Notes: generated by a model not told the origin, from the letters alone. DNA of 64,000 bases from Euglena gracilis (GCA_039621445.1 CP154957.1:2350504-2414503); one strand, 5' to 3'. Numbered from the stretch's first letter, positions 11,672 to 23,085 are shown. Numbers and translations are program-made.

Positions 11672-12780
11672 CTATTGTCCTGTGGCGATGTGGAAAGCAA
11701 CCCGGGGCCTCCCACCCGGCGGCTTGACATTCCCTCAAGCAGGGGCGACATGGGTCCGCAACTGCCGGAGGGAACGGCACCTTCCCCCCGCCGGGAAATG
11801 GACTTTGACATGACCACAGATCCTGAGCGGGCGGTTGGATTCCTGCTGGCCACAACCCTCGTGCCACCCGCGGCTACCGGCGCGAGGGAAGCAGTCTCTA
11901 CCCAGGATGCCAACGACCTGCAACAGTTGTTACAAGACCTCATCAGCCGACCACCCCCAAAGCGGACCAAACCACCCCTTTGGAGCGGACCAAACCACGA
12001 GGGGCCCAAGCGCCCTTGATGAAGCCGACGTGGAAATGAATGCCGCGTTCCTACCGGGGATGAAAAAAGGCTCTCCGTTCACGGATCCCTGCCCACCGCT
12101 GTCACCCTCATGGACAAACATATCCCTTGACCGCCGGGGAACGGTATCCATCATCCCGAAAGGGGCTGTGATTCATACGCCACCGTCCTGAGATGCTTCA
12201 ACGAGAAACCAACGTGGGAGACCCTCCACACCCTCTGGGCCTTCCCAAAGTCTGTCCTGGCTCCTTTGGGGAAAGGTGGACGAGGCAACTGGGCGAGGCT
12301 AGGGAGAGTCATCAGAGCGAGAGCAGAGTTGTATCTCAGCCCCGTGAGCTGGGAAGATTCCCAACGCTGCGCGCAACCGACCACCTTGGTTCGAACCTGG
12401 GGACAGGTCCAGCGAGAGGAGGAAGTCCAAGAGGAAGGTTTTGTTCGTCGGCTAGAACGTCTTGTCGGGAAAGGGGCTGTGGGGAAGGGATGCCAATTGC
12501 TGCTCTCCGACGGCGTGCAAGACGACGAGCACCTTACCGCTCGGAAAAGACTCCAAGACATGCACCCACCAGGGCGGGGCCCCGTGGACAAGAGGGCCGC
12601 AAAGCCTCCACCAGCAGATGAAGAGGAGAGACGTGACCGTCTTTCCTTAGTCCGGAAGGCAGTATTTGGGAAGGAATCTGCATCGGGACCCTCGGGATTG
12701 AAACCCGACCACCTCAAGGACTTGCTGAGCCAAGAGGCCGGAGGGCAGGCTGAGTCCTTGCTCGAGGGCCAAAACTGTAA
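11672..12780 (+). pseudogene. LINE 2: 5' part, with 2A-like peptide
   Basis: Starts with LLSCGDVESNPGP (11672-11710), matching the ribosome-skipping 2A consensus D-x-E-x-N-P-G-P. The frame then shifts at least twice (near 12010 and near 12190). Downstream pieces CFNEKPTWETLH, PKSVLAP, VIRARAELYLSP, VERLVGKGAVGKG-like, LLSDGV and SASGPSGLKPDHLKDLLS match the region leading into the reverse transcriptase of LINEs found in algae. Homology stops near 12770, before the polymerase palm, so this copy is 3'-truncated and frameshifted and cannot encode a full product. It complements LINE 1, which has only the later part. Confidence 0.8.
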
Positions 12781-12789
12781 AACATGACC

Positions 12790-13400
12790 AGAAAACCACG
12801 AGAACGGTCAGAAAATGATATAAAAACAGAACGCCCAACAGAAGACATGCCACACAAGAGGGTGGGACTCAAAATTGTCACCCAGCGGACCAAATTTTGG
12901 AGAAAATGCCACATTTTTTAAAGTGGTCTAGATGCACCAGAAAAGACCAATAGAATCATTCTTCAAAAGACACTTTAAGATGGGCGTACCTGCTTCAATG
13001 TTCATAAAATCCTGCATGACTGCCAGGTGTAGAAGTAATTTTTTCTCAGGGGGGGCGAGATTCGGACCGAAACGGGTGTTGAGCATAATACACTTTGAAA
13101 TTTCACTCCAATTCCCCTTCTCACTCTCCGCAAACAACAAAATGCGGAAGATGCAACAAAGGCTTTCATCGCAGGGCGAAGGTTGTGGAACGGTAAACAT
13201 TCCGTTGAATGAACTCATTCATGAGCGCATCAAGGGGGAGGGAGAGAAGTTCTTCCTTGTAAACATGACACAGAGCAAGGTGGTTTAGACGTGCTTGGCT
13301 ACAGCAATAGGCAGATTTTTTTAATCAAACAGGTCAATGCTTTTGCCATTGGTCTTTGTGTGCTTTGACATCCAAGAGGCTTAAAAAATGGACCTTTTTT
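12790..13400. other. Unassigned AT-richer segment
   Basis: A 118-codon + frame at 12932-13288 begins MHQKRPIESFFKR. A short IDSFFKR-like start is common in hAT transposases, but the rest does not look like one. I leave it unassigned. It may be the far flank of the minus-strand hAT copy that begins just to the right. Confidence 0.35.
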
Positions 13401-14482
13401 GAAACGAAAAGGGGGAAACTACTTCCTTCGGTATTTTAGGAAAAACACTCCCGTAAGAAAGTTTGGTTTGGAACAGAAATGTTGGCTCATTGCTGTTTGG
13501 CCCAATTGCGAACGGAGGTAAGTTTTCAAGCGACGGAGAGTGGAGAAAGAGCTTTCGGCTGTTGCAGAAGTGACGGGTATGGTGAGACACAACCGCACCA
13601 AGCAAACCATCAGCGGCAACATGGCACGTATTGCCTGTGGCAGGGCATATCTTGCTCACAAAATACCTCCTTGCCCGGATGTTTTCAGATCCCCTTGAAG
13701 CCAAATGGTGGGGGGGGATTTGGGGGACCCCCACAGAAATTGTGTCAATTTCTTGTGAATGGTTTGTTTTGATATGATCTTTTTTTGGCAACCTGAAAAT
13801 TTCGGGATTGACTTTTTTTGGCAATCTTTTGAACCTTTTTCATGGCCTCGCCAAAATTGGTACATCTTGTCCCGGAGGCCATTTTCTGGGGGGTGGGGCA
13901 TTTCTACTCTCTGTACATCGATGGGAAGGTAAAGGCAAGAGTGCCCTGGCTCCACTGCAACTCCTCAGAAAATCAACAACATCTCCAAAGTTTTTGAGCG
14001 ATATGTTCTTCTCCTTGGCAATGTTCTGAAGCATTTCCCTTTCAAATTGCAATGATGTTGGTTGGTCAATGTCATTGCCATAGAAGTCAAGCTTCCTTTG
14101 CAAGCTTTCCTGGTCATCTTGCAAAAGGAATTTTTCAACTTGAAGGATGTGATTGACTGCAGGTGACTCCACAAATTCTTCCTTCAAATGCTTTTGAATG
14201 GAATCAATTGTGAAACAATACTTTTGGTGAAAATGCTCCTTCGCAGTCTTACATTGGCCGTCCACGTTCCTCCTCACCCTTGGCAAAATTGGATCATCAA
14301 CCCCGACTTTGCAAGCACTCACCTCCACCGCGGCCCAGAAAGTGTCAAAGCGGTTGTCAGCTTTCAAATTGAGGATTGTTTTCTGCACTGTTGACACTAT
14401 CTCCTTTGCTTCCGAAAAATGCAATTGAACGGCCTGCAACACAGTACTTGCACGGTCAACTGATTGAAAAACTTGTCCTTAG

Positions 14483-15047
14483 AAGGGTTCAGGGTTTCAC
14501 CCAACAACGAGAAAATGGAGGTTCGGCATGTCTGACAAGGGGGGGGGGTCCCCTGGAGGCTAGGCGCGCCGCTCGGGGGGGTCCGGGACCCCACCTCCCC
14601 CCCCCCCCGCGCGACCCCTGCGCGGCCGCCCGCGCGGCCGCTCGCCCCCCCCCCTGGACCCCCCCCCCTCCCCCCACTGTGCCTAGCATAGCCAAGAAAA
14701 AAAAATTTGGCGGAAAAAACGCGATTTTTTGAGGCCCAAAAATGACCAAAAATGACCATTTTCGGACACAAAATGGCAAATTTGGGGGCCGCGCGCTCTG
14801 CGCGCGGCCAAAAAAGCGCTTTTTTGGTCAGAAATGGCCCAAAAATGGCAAAAAATGACCACTTTTTGGACCCGAAAATCACCGCTTTTAGGATGCGTTC
14901 CGCCCGCGCGGCCGCCCTCGGAACCCCCTCCCCCCCCCCCCCCCCCGCCCCGCCCCCCCGCGGCCGCTTGCCCCCCCCCTAGCCCCCCCCCCACCCCCGC
15001 TGTGCCTAGCCTCCCCTATATTTCCGAACCCATCCATGAACCCTTGA
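14483..15047. mobile_element. C/G-rich block interrupting the transposase
   Basis: The transposase frame stops at 15235 and resumes at 14478, with this block between. Its outer ends carry AAGGGTTCA (14483-14491) and TGAACCCTT (15037-15045). Inside are two poly-C cassettes that each end in CTGTGCCTAGC (14680 and 15000) around AAATGGCCA-type sequence with a GGCCGCGCGC palindrome. No clear target duplication is seen, so an insertion or an intron are both possible. Confidence 0.5.
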
Positions 15048-15055
15048 CGGAGTAC

Positions 15056-15226
15056 CAGGGCTGACGTTTTTTTTGTTTTAAAACAAAGCAAAAAAACTTT
15101 CGTGAATAAAAAACGGTTTAAAAACGGTTTTTTGTTTCAAAAAAGAGTGTTTTTTTAAATAAAACACTGCAAATAGGAAAAAAACTTGTTTAAAAACACT
15201 TGTTTTAAAACAATGCCTCAGCCCTG
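15056..15226. mobile_element. 171-bp hAT MITE with exact 8-bp TSD
   Basis: Terminal repeats CAGGGCTGA (15056-15064) and TCAGCCCTG (15218-15226). The internal sequence is nearly palindromic GTTTTAAAAC/TTGTTTTAAAACAA-type AT-rich DNA. The flanking 8 bp are identical, CGGAGTAC at 15048-15055 and 15227-15234, which is the hAT target-site length. It sits within the hAT transposase remnant. Confidence 0.93.
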
Positions 15227-16468
15227 CGGAGTACCTGAATTGAAAAAAAAGTGTCAAATTGAAGCAGGCGAGTCACAAATCCATGGGCTACAACACCTGC
15301 TTCGGAGGAGTCGTTTTCATCCACGTCATTGAAAAACTGCAACAACGCATGATAGTTGCTGCAAACACCCGCAATGGATGCCGCCCTCATTGTCCAGCGC
15401 GTAACACACAAAGAATGCAAACTTGTGCGAGCACCATCTTCCTGCTCAGCCAGAATGTCTTGAAACCACTGCATTCTTTTGGGGGAGTCTCTTATGAAAG
15501 CTACGACATTTCCGACAAGCGACATGATGTCACGCATCATCCTGTCTTCCTTCAAGACATGTTGTATCATTAAATTCAGTGAGTGCGCAAAGCAGTGGAC
15601 ATACAGCGCCCGTTTTTCTTCACCAACAACCAATGCCTGCAATCCAGCAAACTTTCCAGCCATGTTGCTCGCACCATCGTAGCCTTGCCCGCGACAATGG
15701 CTCAAATTCAAGCAAAATCTTGTCAATATGTCTTTGAGGACACCAAATAGTCCAATGGTGCAAGAGTTACTTCCGCAAGTCATTTTAATAATGAATCGTT
15801 GCATTTCACATTTATTGGGGGAAAGGTGCATTTCGACGGAATGCAAAGTTTGGCAATTGCCGTTTGGTGTCTTTTTTACCTTTTCCATTTTGGTTGAAAA
15901 TTGCTCCCTTTCTAGCACTTTCTTGAGGGACAAAAGCAAAGCACACCAGCTCCAAAGTGAACTCTTTTCTCCAATGAGGTCCCGAACCTCGTAGAAACCA
16001 CACCATATCTCCTCGGTGTGTAGATCGTCATCAACGACGCGGACAGAGAAAGAAAGCTGCTCTTTCACAGAGATGTCGCTGGTCTCATCCATGATCACAG
16101 CAAAATGCTTGCGTTGTTGAATGTCACTTAGTTTCTTCCTCAAAATGTGGTCTGCAAACATCTGAAATACTTCATTTTGGATGTCTGGTGACAGCCACTT
16201 CCAATGATCCCCTTGGAGCCAAGTGGACAATTCAGGAATGTCTTCTTTCCTCAATTGCAACAATTGTTCAAAATTCGACTCTTTTGCATGGCATGACGAA
16301 TTGGTAAACCTTGCGCGGCCAAGAAACACAAACTTTGAAAAATTGCTTTCAAAGCGACCCGCGCATCCTTCATTGCTGCCACCTTGGCATTGCTCATGAC
16401 TGCCACATCCATGTCCAGCCTCAGGTGGAAAGGAAACTCTCATTTTCGTATAAACATCTCATTTTGAA

Positions 16469-16535
16469 CCACACACACACACACGCACGCACACGCACAC
16501 ACACGCACACGCACACGCACGCACACACACACACA
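16469..16535. repeat. (CA)n microsatellite with CG interruptions
   Basis: About 67 bp of CACACA/CGCACA alternation between two coding pieces of the hAT transposase remnant, probably inside an intron or a decayed segment. Confidence 0.95.
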
Positions 16536-17092
16536 AAGGAGCCCCCCCCCACAATGGAGGCCAAAAATGTTCGTCACTGGAACCTGCTCACGAGCCACAA
16601 GGCCCATTGAACAAGCACGATGAAAATCATTGACTTCGTGCTCGCGAAACTTTTCAACGGCTTTCTTCCAATTCTTGAAGCCATTGTCCACAAAAGCCGC
16701 CTTGGATCCGGACACCTTGGACGACATGGGAAGCATTGATTTGAAACTTAGGGGTTTCAAGTTTTAAAATCAGTAACATAATGTTTTAAAATTGTGACGG
16801 GGAGGCATCCATTTGGCATTTGGGAACCAATGCTTGTTGTTGGCAGTGGAAGATTCAAATGAACTGCCTCTTCACAGATTTTGCAAAACGCAGCATCTTT
16901 TGCAGCATCATGACGGACCCAAGGAAATTGCTCCGTCCAAATTTGCAAGAACTTTCTTCCACCAATCTGGACAGTGGGACGCAATGGTTGAATTGTGGAA
17001 CCTGTTGAACAAGGATTGTCTTGTGCAATTGAGTCAATGCTCGCATGAGAAGCCATCCTTGGCGACAAAAAAAAATTGTCTTTCCAAAATCT

Positions 17093-17112
17093 CGGGGGGG
17101 GGGGGGGGGGGG
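17093..17112. repeat. Poly-G tract, about 20 bp
   Basis: A run of G beginning near 17093 and ending at GGGCGCCTCCC. It is the longest pure G run I see in the left half and a likely place for length errors. Confidence 0.8.
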
Positions 17113-17294
17113 CGCCTCCCCCCGACCCCCCACTTCTACACCTATGATGACTGCATTCCTTATCCTTCAAATAGCTTGTACCTGAAGTCAGAATAAAGAT
17201 AAACAAGGAATTCCAAGAGGGAGAAACACTTTTCTGACACACAATTAGGAAATACCGGGCGTGGTCGCCTGCGCTAGACCTTTCGCGATTTTGA

Positions 17295-18351
17295 GACCAG
17301 GCTGATGACAATTCCCGCCCTGGTGATATCTTCATTCCTCGCCCAGACAGCGAAGGCCCAGTCGCAATCGACGTCACCATCCGTCACACACAGACCCCAA
17401 GCAACCCTCTGAGCCACGCCGCACAACTTCCGATTTGGCAAGGAAAACAAGAAGCAGACAAAGGGGGTGGTTCGGGTCACGGGGGGGTCACGGGGGGAGT
17501 CACGGGGGGGGGGGGGCACGGGGGGAACACCACATTTTCGGTGGCAAAATTAGGAATCACCGAGTCGAAATTTTTGGAGAAAAATTCCACAAATTAGGAA
17601 TCCCCACACCTAAAATTGGATTTTGACACCAAATTAGGAATCACCAAGCCCAAATTTGAAAAATTTACACTTCAAAATTAGGAATCTGCCCCAGAGTTTT
17701 ATCAAATTAGGCATCACCAGCCAATATTTTTCCCGACAAAATTTCGCCGAATAGGGTCCTTGTTCGGGTCACGGGGGGGTCACGGGGGGGTCGGCACGCC
17801 GTGGCGAGCCGCCCGGCTAGGGGGAGGGGGGAGGGGGGTTTTTGGCATGGCGAGGGGGTCCCGGATGGGGGGGGGGAGGGGTGCGCGGGGGTTTTCCAAG
17901 AAAATTTTCTTTGGCGCGGCTGACATGGCGTGGCGAGGGGGTCTGAAAAGGGGGGGGAGGGGGGGGGTAAAATGGCGTGGCGAGGGGGTCGGTGAGCGGG
18001 GGGGGGGAGGGGTGTGCCGACCCCCCACGGGGGGGTCACGGGGGGAACACCCCCAAACACCGCAAATATGATGCAACTTGTTTGAGACGAGGCTGGCGCC
18101 TCACCCCGTTTGTGCTTGACTGCTTTGGCGGGATGGGGCAGCAAGGTCGTTCTCTGATGTCCACTCTCCTTAAAGCCTTGTTAGGGCAAAGGGAGAGTTG
18201 GCTTCAGCGCCAAACCGAAGCAGAAGTGTGGCAAGGACTCTCACTCACCCTGGCCAAAGAAATCTCCAAACAGCTGGTTTGGAGCTTCTACACCAACCTG
18301 TCAAATGACACTGACCTGTCTGCCGGTTGCCACCTCCCATATTCCCAGTAA
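17295..18351 (+). pseudogene. LINE 3: endonuclease/C-terminal remnant, split
   Basis: Piece one (17295-17460) reads NSRPGDIFIPRP...GPVAIDVTIRHT, the same P-D...D endonuclease pattern as LINE 1. Piece two (18063-18351) reads KYDATCLRRGWRLTPFVLD then CFGGMG and ends in a stop, matching LINE 1's KYDEPCQKAGW...FGTWGGWG. In LINE 1 these parts are adjacent (8573-8770), so a 600-bp C/G-rich insert has split this copy. The shared words show that the two LINEs belong to one family but are well diverged. Confidence 0.8.
17461..18062. mobile_element. C/G-rich insert splitting LINE 3
   Basis: Begins with TTCGGGTCACGGGGGGGTCAC and repeats this phrase at 17763 and 18030. The middle (17545-17720) has four diverged units around AAATTAGGAATC. 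The right half carries GGCACGCCGTGGCGAG and ATGGCGTGGCGAGGGGGTC, which recur at 30.59 and 31.04 kb. It has no coding potential. Boundaries are set by the LINE frame, and a target duplication longer than CAAA is not visible. Confidence 0.65.
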
Positions 18352-19079
18352 ACACCTTTGTTCACCTCCTGTCGACCTTGGTTAACCCACCTCCTCCACT
18401 AGAACCCTACCCGCCTCATACTCCTGTCCTCTCCATCCTCCCCTTGCTATGCCACCAACGTCAGTGTAGCCGTTTCGACACCAAAGCCAAAACTTAACTC
18501 CAACCCACGAATCCATGGAGCAAAACAACCCCAGCCCAAGCTGACACTCTCTGACACGCCACCTAATGACCCAACACACACACGCCATCCAACGGCAAGA
18601 ACAGCAAGACACGCCCCAAAGCCCAAAAGCCCGACACAAACACGCCATCGCGTGGCAAAAGAGGTACAAACGCCCCCCTCCCCGCCCAATATATATTGAA
18701 GGTGACCTTGGCTCATCTTCCTCTAACCACTAACCCCCGAACCCTGAACAATCTGCACTCTTTTGTACATTAAACCCACAGTATAAGCAACCCGCGACCT
18801 GTGGCGGCACAGGGAGTCACAAGGGGGTTCCTCTTGTGGCGAGGGCCAAAAGAGACGTTTCCCTGGGCCCGGGGCACGGTTTGGGTGAAGCTGTGCTACC
18901 CGCCGTGAGAAACCCAAGTCCGGTCACACTGGTCCTCTGGACCAACCTATACTCCCCAAACCCCCAACCTTGAGCTTTGCTCAAGCGACCGCTCGCTTAC
19001 TCGCGCTTGCTGTATTTGTACATACTCCCAACCAAACCACAGAACACTTCCGGCCTCCTTCATTTCTGGTGCCGTGAGA
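18352..19079. other. LINE 3 3' flank, nothing else seen
   Basis: A C/A-rich stretch with short direct words such as CACACACGCCATC. No recognisable gene, RNA or transposon end. Confidence 0.5.
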
Positions 19080-19205
19080 CCATCCTAGCCGTCCGTCCGT
19101 CCACCCAAAATGCACCATGTCCAGCCGTCCGTCCAGGTGAAAGGAATTTTCTTTAGCCGTCCGTCCGTCCGTCCGTACGTCCGTCCGTCCGTCCGCACGC
19201 CTCCG
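19080..19205. repeat. (CCGT)n array
   Basis: CCGTCCGTCC runs, with an inner phrase CAGCCGTCCGTCCAGGTGAA shared (with A for G) with 20.27 and 23.00 kb. It is probably the leader part of LINE relatives whose coding part is gone. Confidence 0.8.
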
Positions 19206-20180
19206 GCAGACACCTTGGCACCAACCTGGGAGGGAAATTAGGAGCTTGTTCATTGCGCAATTCCTAAGTAGTTAAACCTTGCGGGGATTGAATCCGCCGA
19301 GGGGTCGAACATCGTGGGATTAAATCCGATTTAATGACCAGCGATTTAAATGTCAAAACGAATTTACTGCCCTACGCATTTAAACGGCTGCCTGTATGAA
19401 TTATAACAATAAGAAAATAACAAAAGACCTTCTTCTCCTCTTGCAACCAATACTAATCTCCTTGGACGGAAACTTCTGCAAACGATTTGCTTGATCCAAG
19501 AACTTGAAATATCCAACCGCTTGCAAAATTCTTTTCCATGAAAGACTCACATGCCGTGCATGCAAGTGCAAATGCCAACAAAACCAAAACCGTGACAAGA
19601 GGGGCAAGAAATTTGGGGGTCTCACCCCCACGTCCCGTGTCCTCCCCCCCCCCGCGTCCCTCCGCGTCCCTCCGCGTCCCCACTTTGAACCATATTCTTC
19701 GCTTCACAGGGTGTTTCACAAATGTCGCGGAATACCCATTCATCAGAAAGAATGAAAGGAAGAGAGAGAAGGAGCAACTGCGATCCATCTGAAGACCATT
19801 TGAAGCATTTATCCGCAGTCCTGGAGGAGGTATTATTTGGCCTTTTTTTTATAAAAAAAAACCAAACTTATTTTTGTGTTTACTTGGAAAGCGGGTAGAC
19901 AATGGAGAAACCAAATTTAGCCAAAGTTGCTAGAAAGATGAAGGAAGATTTTAACCTGCAATGATGCAGTGTGGATTATTTGCGGAATGTGGTCAAAACA
20001 AAATGGGAGCAATGGACAGGTGTTGGGGCAATGAGGCGAGCCATGCAAACACCAAAAGTGCCCGACGACAAAGCCGACCTGAGGTCTATTAAATTATCAG
20101 TTGTATTTTTTGGGGTGGGTGGGTTTCAGGTACTTGTGGTTGTTGAAGCTCAATTAAAACCTATTTCCTGGGCCCGACGC
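19206..20180. other. No gene recognised
   Basis: AT-richer sequence with a short 10-bp tandem CCTCCGCGTC at 19652-19680. Frames are short and overlap on both strands. No feature is supported. Confidence 0.5.
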
Positions 20181-20189
20181 CTGTGGGGG

Positions 20190-20300
20190 CGTTTGGCCGG
20201 ACCAAGCTAGCCGGCTGGCAGACCAACCTAGCCAGCTGGCAGACCAACGTAGCCGACCAACATGCCGGCCGTCCAGCCGTCCGTCCAGATGAAAGTCACT
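20190..20300. repeat. GGCTGGCAGACCAAC / CCGTCCGTCC repeats
   Basis: Three diverged units of AGCTGGCAGACCAACSTAGCC, then GCCGTCCAGCCGTCCGTCC, matching the LINE-leader-like arrays at 11.2, 19.1 and 23.0 kb. Confidence 0.7.
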
Positions 20301-20789
20301 GTCGCGAGCCGCCCGGCTGTCTAGACCAACCAATACGTACGCCGCACGAACTCATGGCTGGAGAAGGAATGAATGTGTGTACCGGGGGGGGGGGTTGATT
20401 TACCGGACGACATTAATACCCGAGCGCCGCAATCTCGGACAACGGAACACTTCCCCCCCCACTTTGGCCGCATTGGGGAAGCGGACAACGACCGGCCGAG
20501 CATTCGGTGATGTGTCCTGTCCTTCCCCGAGTCACGCAGGGTTCCCCCCCGGAAAAAAGCTGCAGAACATTAACTATCAGGGTGGTGTGTTAAATTTTTT
20601 GCGGAAGCCTGATTTGATCATTTACCCAAGGTGCGCCGAAGGCCTCTGCAAAAAAAAACCTAAATAAATACAGCCTGAAAAGGAAAAGGTTTTGTTTCAG
20701 GGGGGAGAACCCCCCCAAAAATGCAAATAAGAATACACAAAGAACAACTTGGTGTTTTGAATCCAATGGAGCTGGGGTCCCCACGGCCA

Positions 20790-20930
20790 GCCAGATACCG
20801 GCCAGACCTCCTCCTCCTCTTTTTTTCACCAGCCACCAGCCAGACCTCCTCCTCCTCTTTTCTCCCAGCCACCAGCCACGGCTAGCCGTGGCTGGCCGCG
20901 GCTGGGGCGCCTCCTCCTTTTTAAGTGCCC
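20790..20930. repeat. CCTCCTCCTCTTTT repeat with palindrome, copy A
   Basis: AGCCAGACCTCCTCCTCCTC is repeated twice and followed by the perfect palindrome CCACGGCTAGCCGTGG (20876-20891). A second copy lies at 21.95-22.11 kb in the same orientation, so the two bracket about 1.0 kb that includes the 24-bp minisatellite. Confidence 0.75.
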
Positions 20931-21321
20931 ACCAGAGAGCGCCAAAGTTTAAAGAGGGCAAAGCCACAGCGGCACAACCTCGCCGGTTTTTATTACGCTC
21001 GACGGCTGTGCTCGCCAGGTTTAATCGCAACATCCAGGCCGGCGGATGTGTCAACGGCGAGCAGTAGGAACCGCAACTAAAAATAGTCTCGTCTTATTTA
21101 GTTATCCCAGCTGGGATGCACTTCCGGTTCCATTGAACGATCAACATCCTAGCAACGGGAGCACCATATGACTCCGCCAGAAGACGGCGGGGGGCACAGA
21201 AAAACAACCGAGCAGCACAGAAAAGCCCCCCAACACAAATTTGCCAAAAAAAACGCAAAAACCCTTTTGTGCCCCCCCTTCCACGAGAATCGCACCCAAA
21301 GAACTTCTTCCTGAGAAAAGC

Positions 21322-21640
21322 TTGTGGCCCAAAACTGGCCACAGCCTGTGGCCCAAAACTAGCCACGTCCTGTGGCCCAAAGCTGGCCATCACATCTGAC
21401 CCAAAACTGGCCAGCACACTTGGCCCAAACCTGACCATCACATCTGGCCCAAAACTGGCCAGCACCTATGGCCCAAAACTGGCCAGCACATGTGGCCCAA
21501 AACTGGCCACCACACATGGTCCAAAACTGGCTAGCACATCTGGCCCAAAACTGGCCATGACCTCTGGTGCAAAACTGACGAACACATCTGGCCCAAAACT
21601 GGCCACACATCTGGCCCAAAACTGGCCATCACATGGACAG
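21322..21640. repeat. 24-bp minisatellite, about 13 units
   Basis: Units of the form TGGCCCAAAACTGGCCA plus seven variable bases. The 24-bp period keeps the frame, so the + strand reads as an eight-residue repeat GPKLASTS-like over about 100 codons. The core is nearly palindromic (TGGCC...GGCCA). I see no evidence that it is translated. Confidence 0.9.
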
Positions 21641-21944
21641 ACAAAAAACTTCGCCTTTTTCGACACAGCAACAGGAAACATAAAACACACAAGATAGGCA
21701 TTCCAACACAATGGAGCAGTTTGTCCAGATTAGTCACCAACAAACTCCTTCCAATAAGTTCATTTCAACTCAAGCCACCTGTGTACAGGGTCTAAGCACC
21801 ATATAATCATCTCCAAAAGCGCCTCACCCACTTCTGCACGATAGACTTCAGAGATTTCTTGCCCGTGATCTGCAGCAGAGAAAGATGAACTTCTGACCAG
21901 GCCTGACCATTTTGTGCAGAAAACACACTGAATCAGGACTTGCC

Positions 21945-22110
21945 CGGATCGCGGGGCTTACCTCCTCCTCCTCTTTCAGTTCCTCAAAACTGATTCCAGC
22001 CAGACCTCCTCCTCCTCTAAATCGCCCCAGCCAGCCGTGGCTGGCCATGGCTGGCCAGACCTCCTCCTTTTTTTGCCAGCCAGCCAGCCGCGGCTAGCCG
22101 CGGCTAGCAA
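21945..22110. repeat. CCTCCTCCTCTTTT repeat with palindrome, copy B
   Basis: A copy of the 20.79-kb repeat. It ends with CCGCGGCTAGCCGCGG-type palindromic sequence (about 22087-22105). From 22.11 to 22.91 kb no gene is recognised. Confidence 0.7.
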
Positions 22111-22959
22111 GATACCCCAGCTCCAATGTTTGATGATCAAAGACACAGAGTTGCAGGGAATGCTGAGTTGAATTGTGATGCATTAAATGTGCAAGATGTT
22201 GATGAAAAAATGATCCTTGAAAAAATGATGGGATTTTGGCCAGAAATTTTGAAAACACAGAGACACATTTGCAAAACACAGACAATGCAGCAGAAAAAAA
22301 AACAGGCGCTATGTTACAAGAAAATTGCAGTGCAGCAGTTACAAACAACTTTTTTACCTGCCTTCCCTGTCCGTCATCAGAATTCTGCTGCTTCTCTGTT
22401 CTTCACTTTCTCTCAATTCACCTAATGAAAAATGCATTCAAACGCACAATTGCAATTGTAACAATACACACAGTCAATGTGTGTCAACTGTGATAACCGC
22501 GATGTGAGATGTTGGCCATGAATGATGGTGCAAAAAATTCCCACAGAAAGCGGAACACATGAACAGGTTTTGACAGAAGGTTGCATTGAAAAACCATGTG
22601 ATGCCACAGATGCATGCCAACAGTTGATGCAACAGCCACAGACTTTTCATTTAGATTTATTTTCCTAAACTAACAGTGGAAAGGGTCAACACAGCCGACT
22701 TTCACTGGAAATGAGCAATTTAGCAGAACAAGCGACAGGGATCATGCCTTCAACTGTGAAGTTGTTCATCATAAAGCTGGTCCAGACAGCATAATCCCAA
22801 TGTCTTCAAATTTGCCCAATATGAACCATCTGGTTGGTTGAAAATTGATCTGGATGGGGAAAGAATCAGTACGTCGGCATTAAAATGGCATTAATTTTGA
22901 TCCTAATTTAGTATCCGGTAGTAAAAGCCGAGACGTTTCGCGATTTTGAGACCAACCTG

Positions 22960-23085
22960 GCCATCGGTCTGTCCAGACCAAAATGCACGGCTGGAACCCT
23001 GTCCAGCCGTCCGTCCAGATGAAAGGAATTTTCTCTGGCCATCCGTCCGTCCGTCCCTCCGTCCGTCCGTCCGTCCTCACACCCC
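22960..23085. repeat. (CCGT)n array, second long copy
   Basis: CCGTCCGTCC array preceded by TTTCGCGATTTTGAGACCA (22935-22953). The same phrase stands at 17280-17298 just before the LINE 3 coding remnant, linking these arrays to the LINE family. Confidence 0.75.

Larger units (their letters stand above)
13420..17010 (-). pseudogene. hAT-family transposase (ZMYM1-like), broken
   Basis: Read leftwards on the minus strand. The TTF-type zinc finger start (FLQIWTEQFPWVRHD, AAFCKIC) lies at about 17000-16860, and NGFKNWKKAVEKFREHE at about 16690-16620. FLAAQGLPIRHA follows, then in another frame KESNFEQLLQLRKEDIPEL, FAVIMDETSDIS, GYDGASNMAGK and VHCFAHSLNLMIQ (16.3-15.24 kb). The central catalytic region is followed at 14478 by VFQSVDRASTVLQAV and KYCFTID (to 13.98 kb), and the C-terminal dimerisation motif SATAESSFSTLRRLKTYL lies at about 13580-13500. 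Defects: one frameshift near 16300, a (GT)n-bearing gap near 16.5 kb, and an inserted block at 14.48-15.23 kb. It is a DNA transposon fossil. Confidence 0.88.

Noticed and set aside
14692-15010. Gly- and Pro-rich frames at 14.4-15.0 kb as proteins
   Set aside because: They are translations of poly-C/poly-G tracts inside a repeat block.
21269-21697. 142-codon frame made of GPKLAS repeats as a real protein
   Set aside because: It is a direct consequence of a 24-bp minisatellite. The other strand is equally open and no flanking coding sequence or start context supports it.
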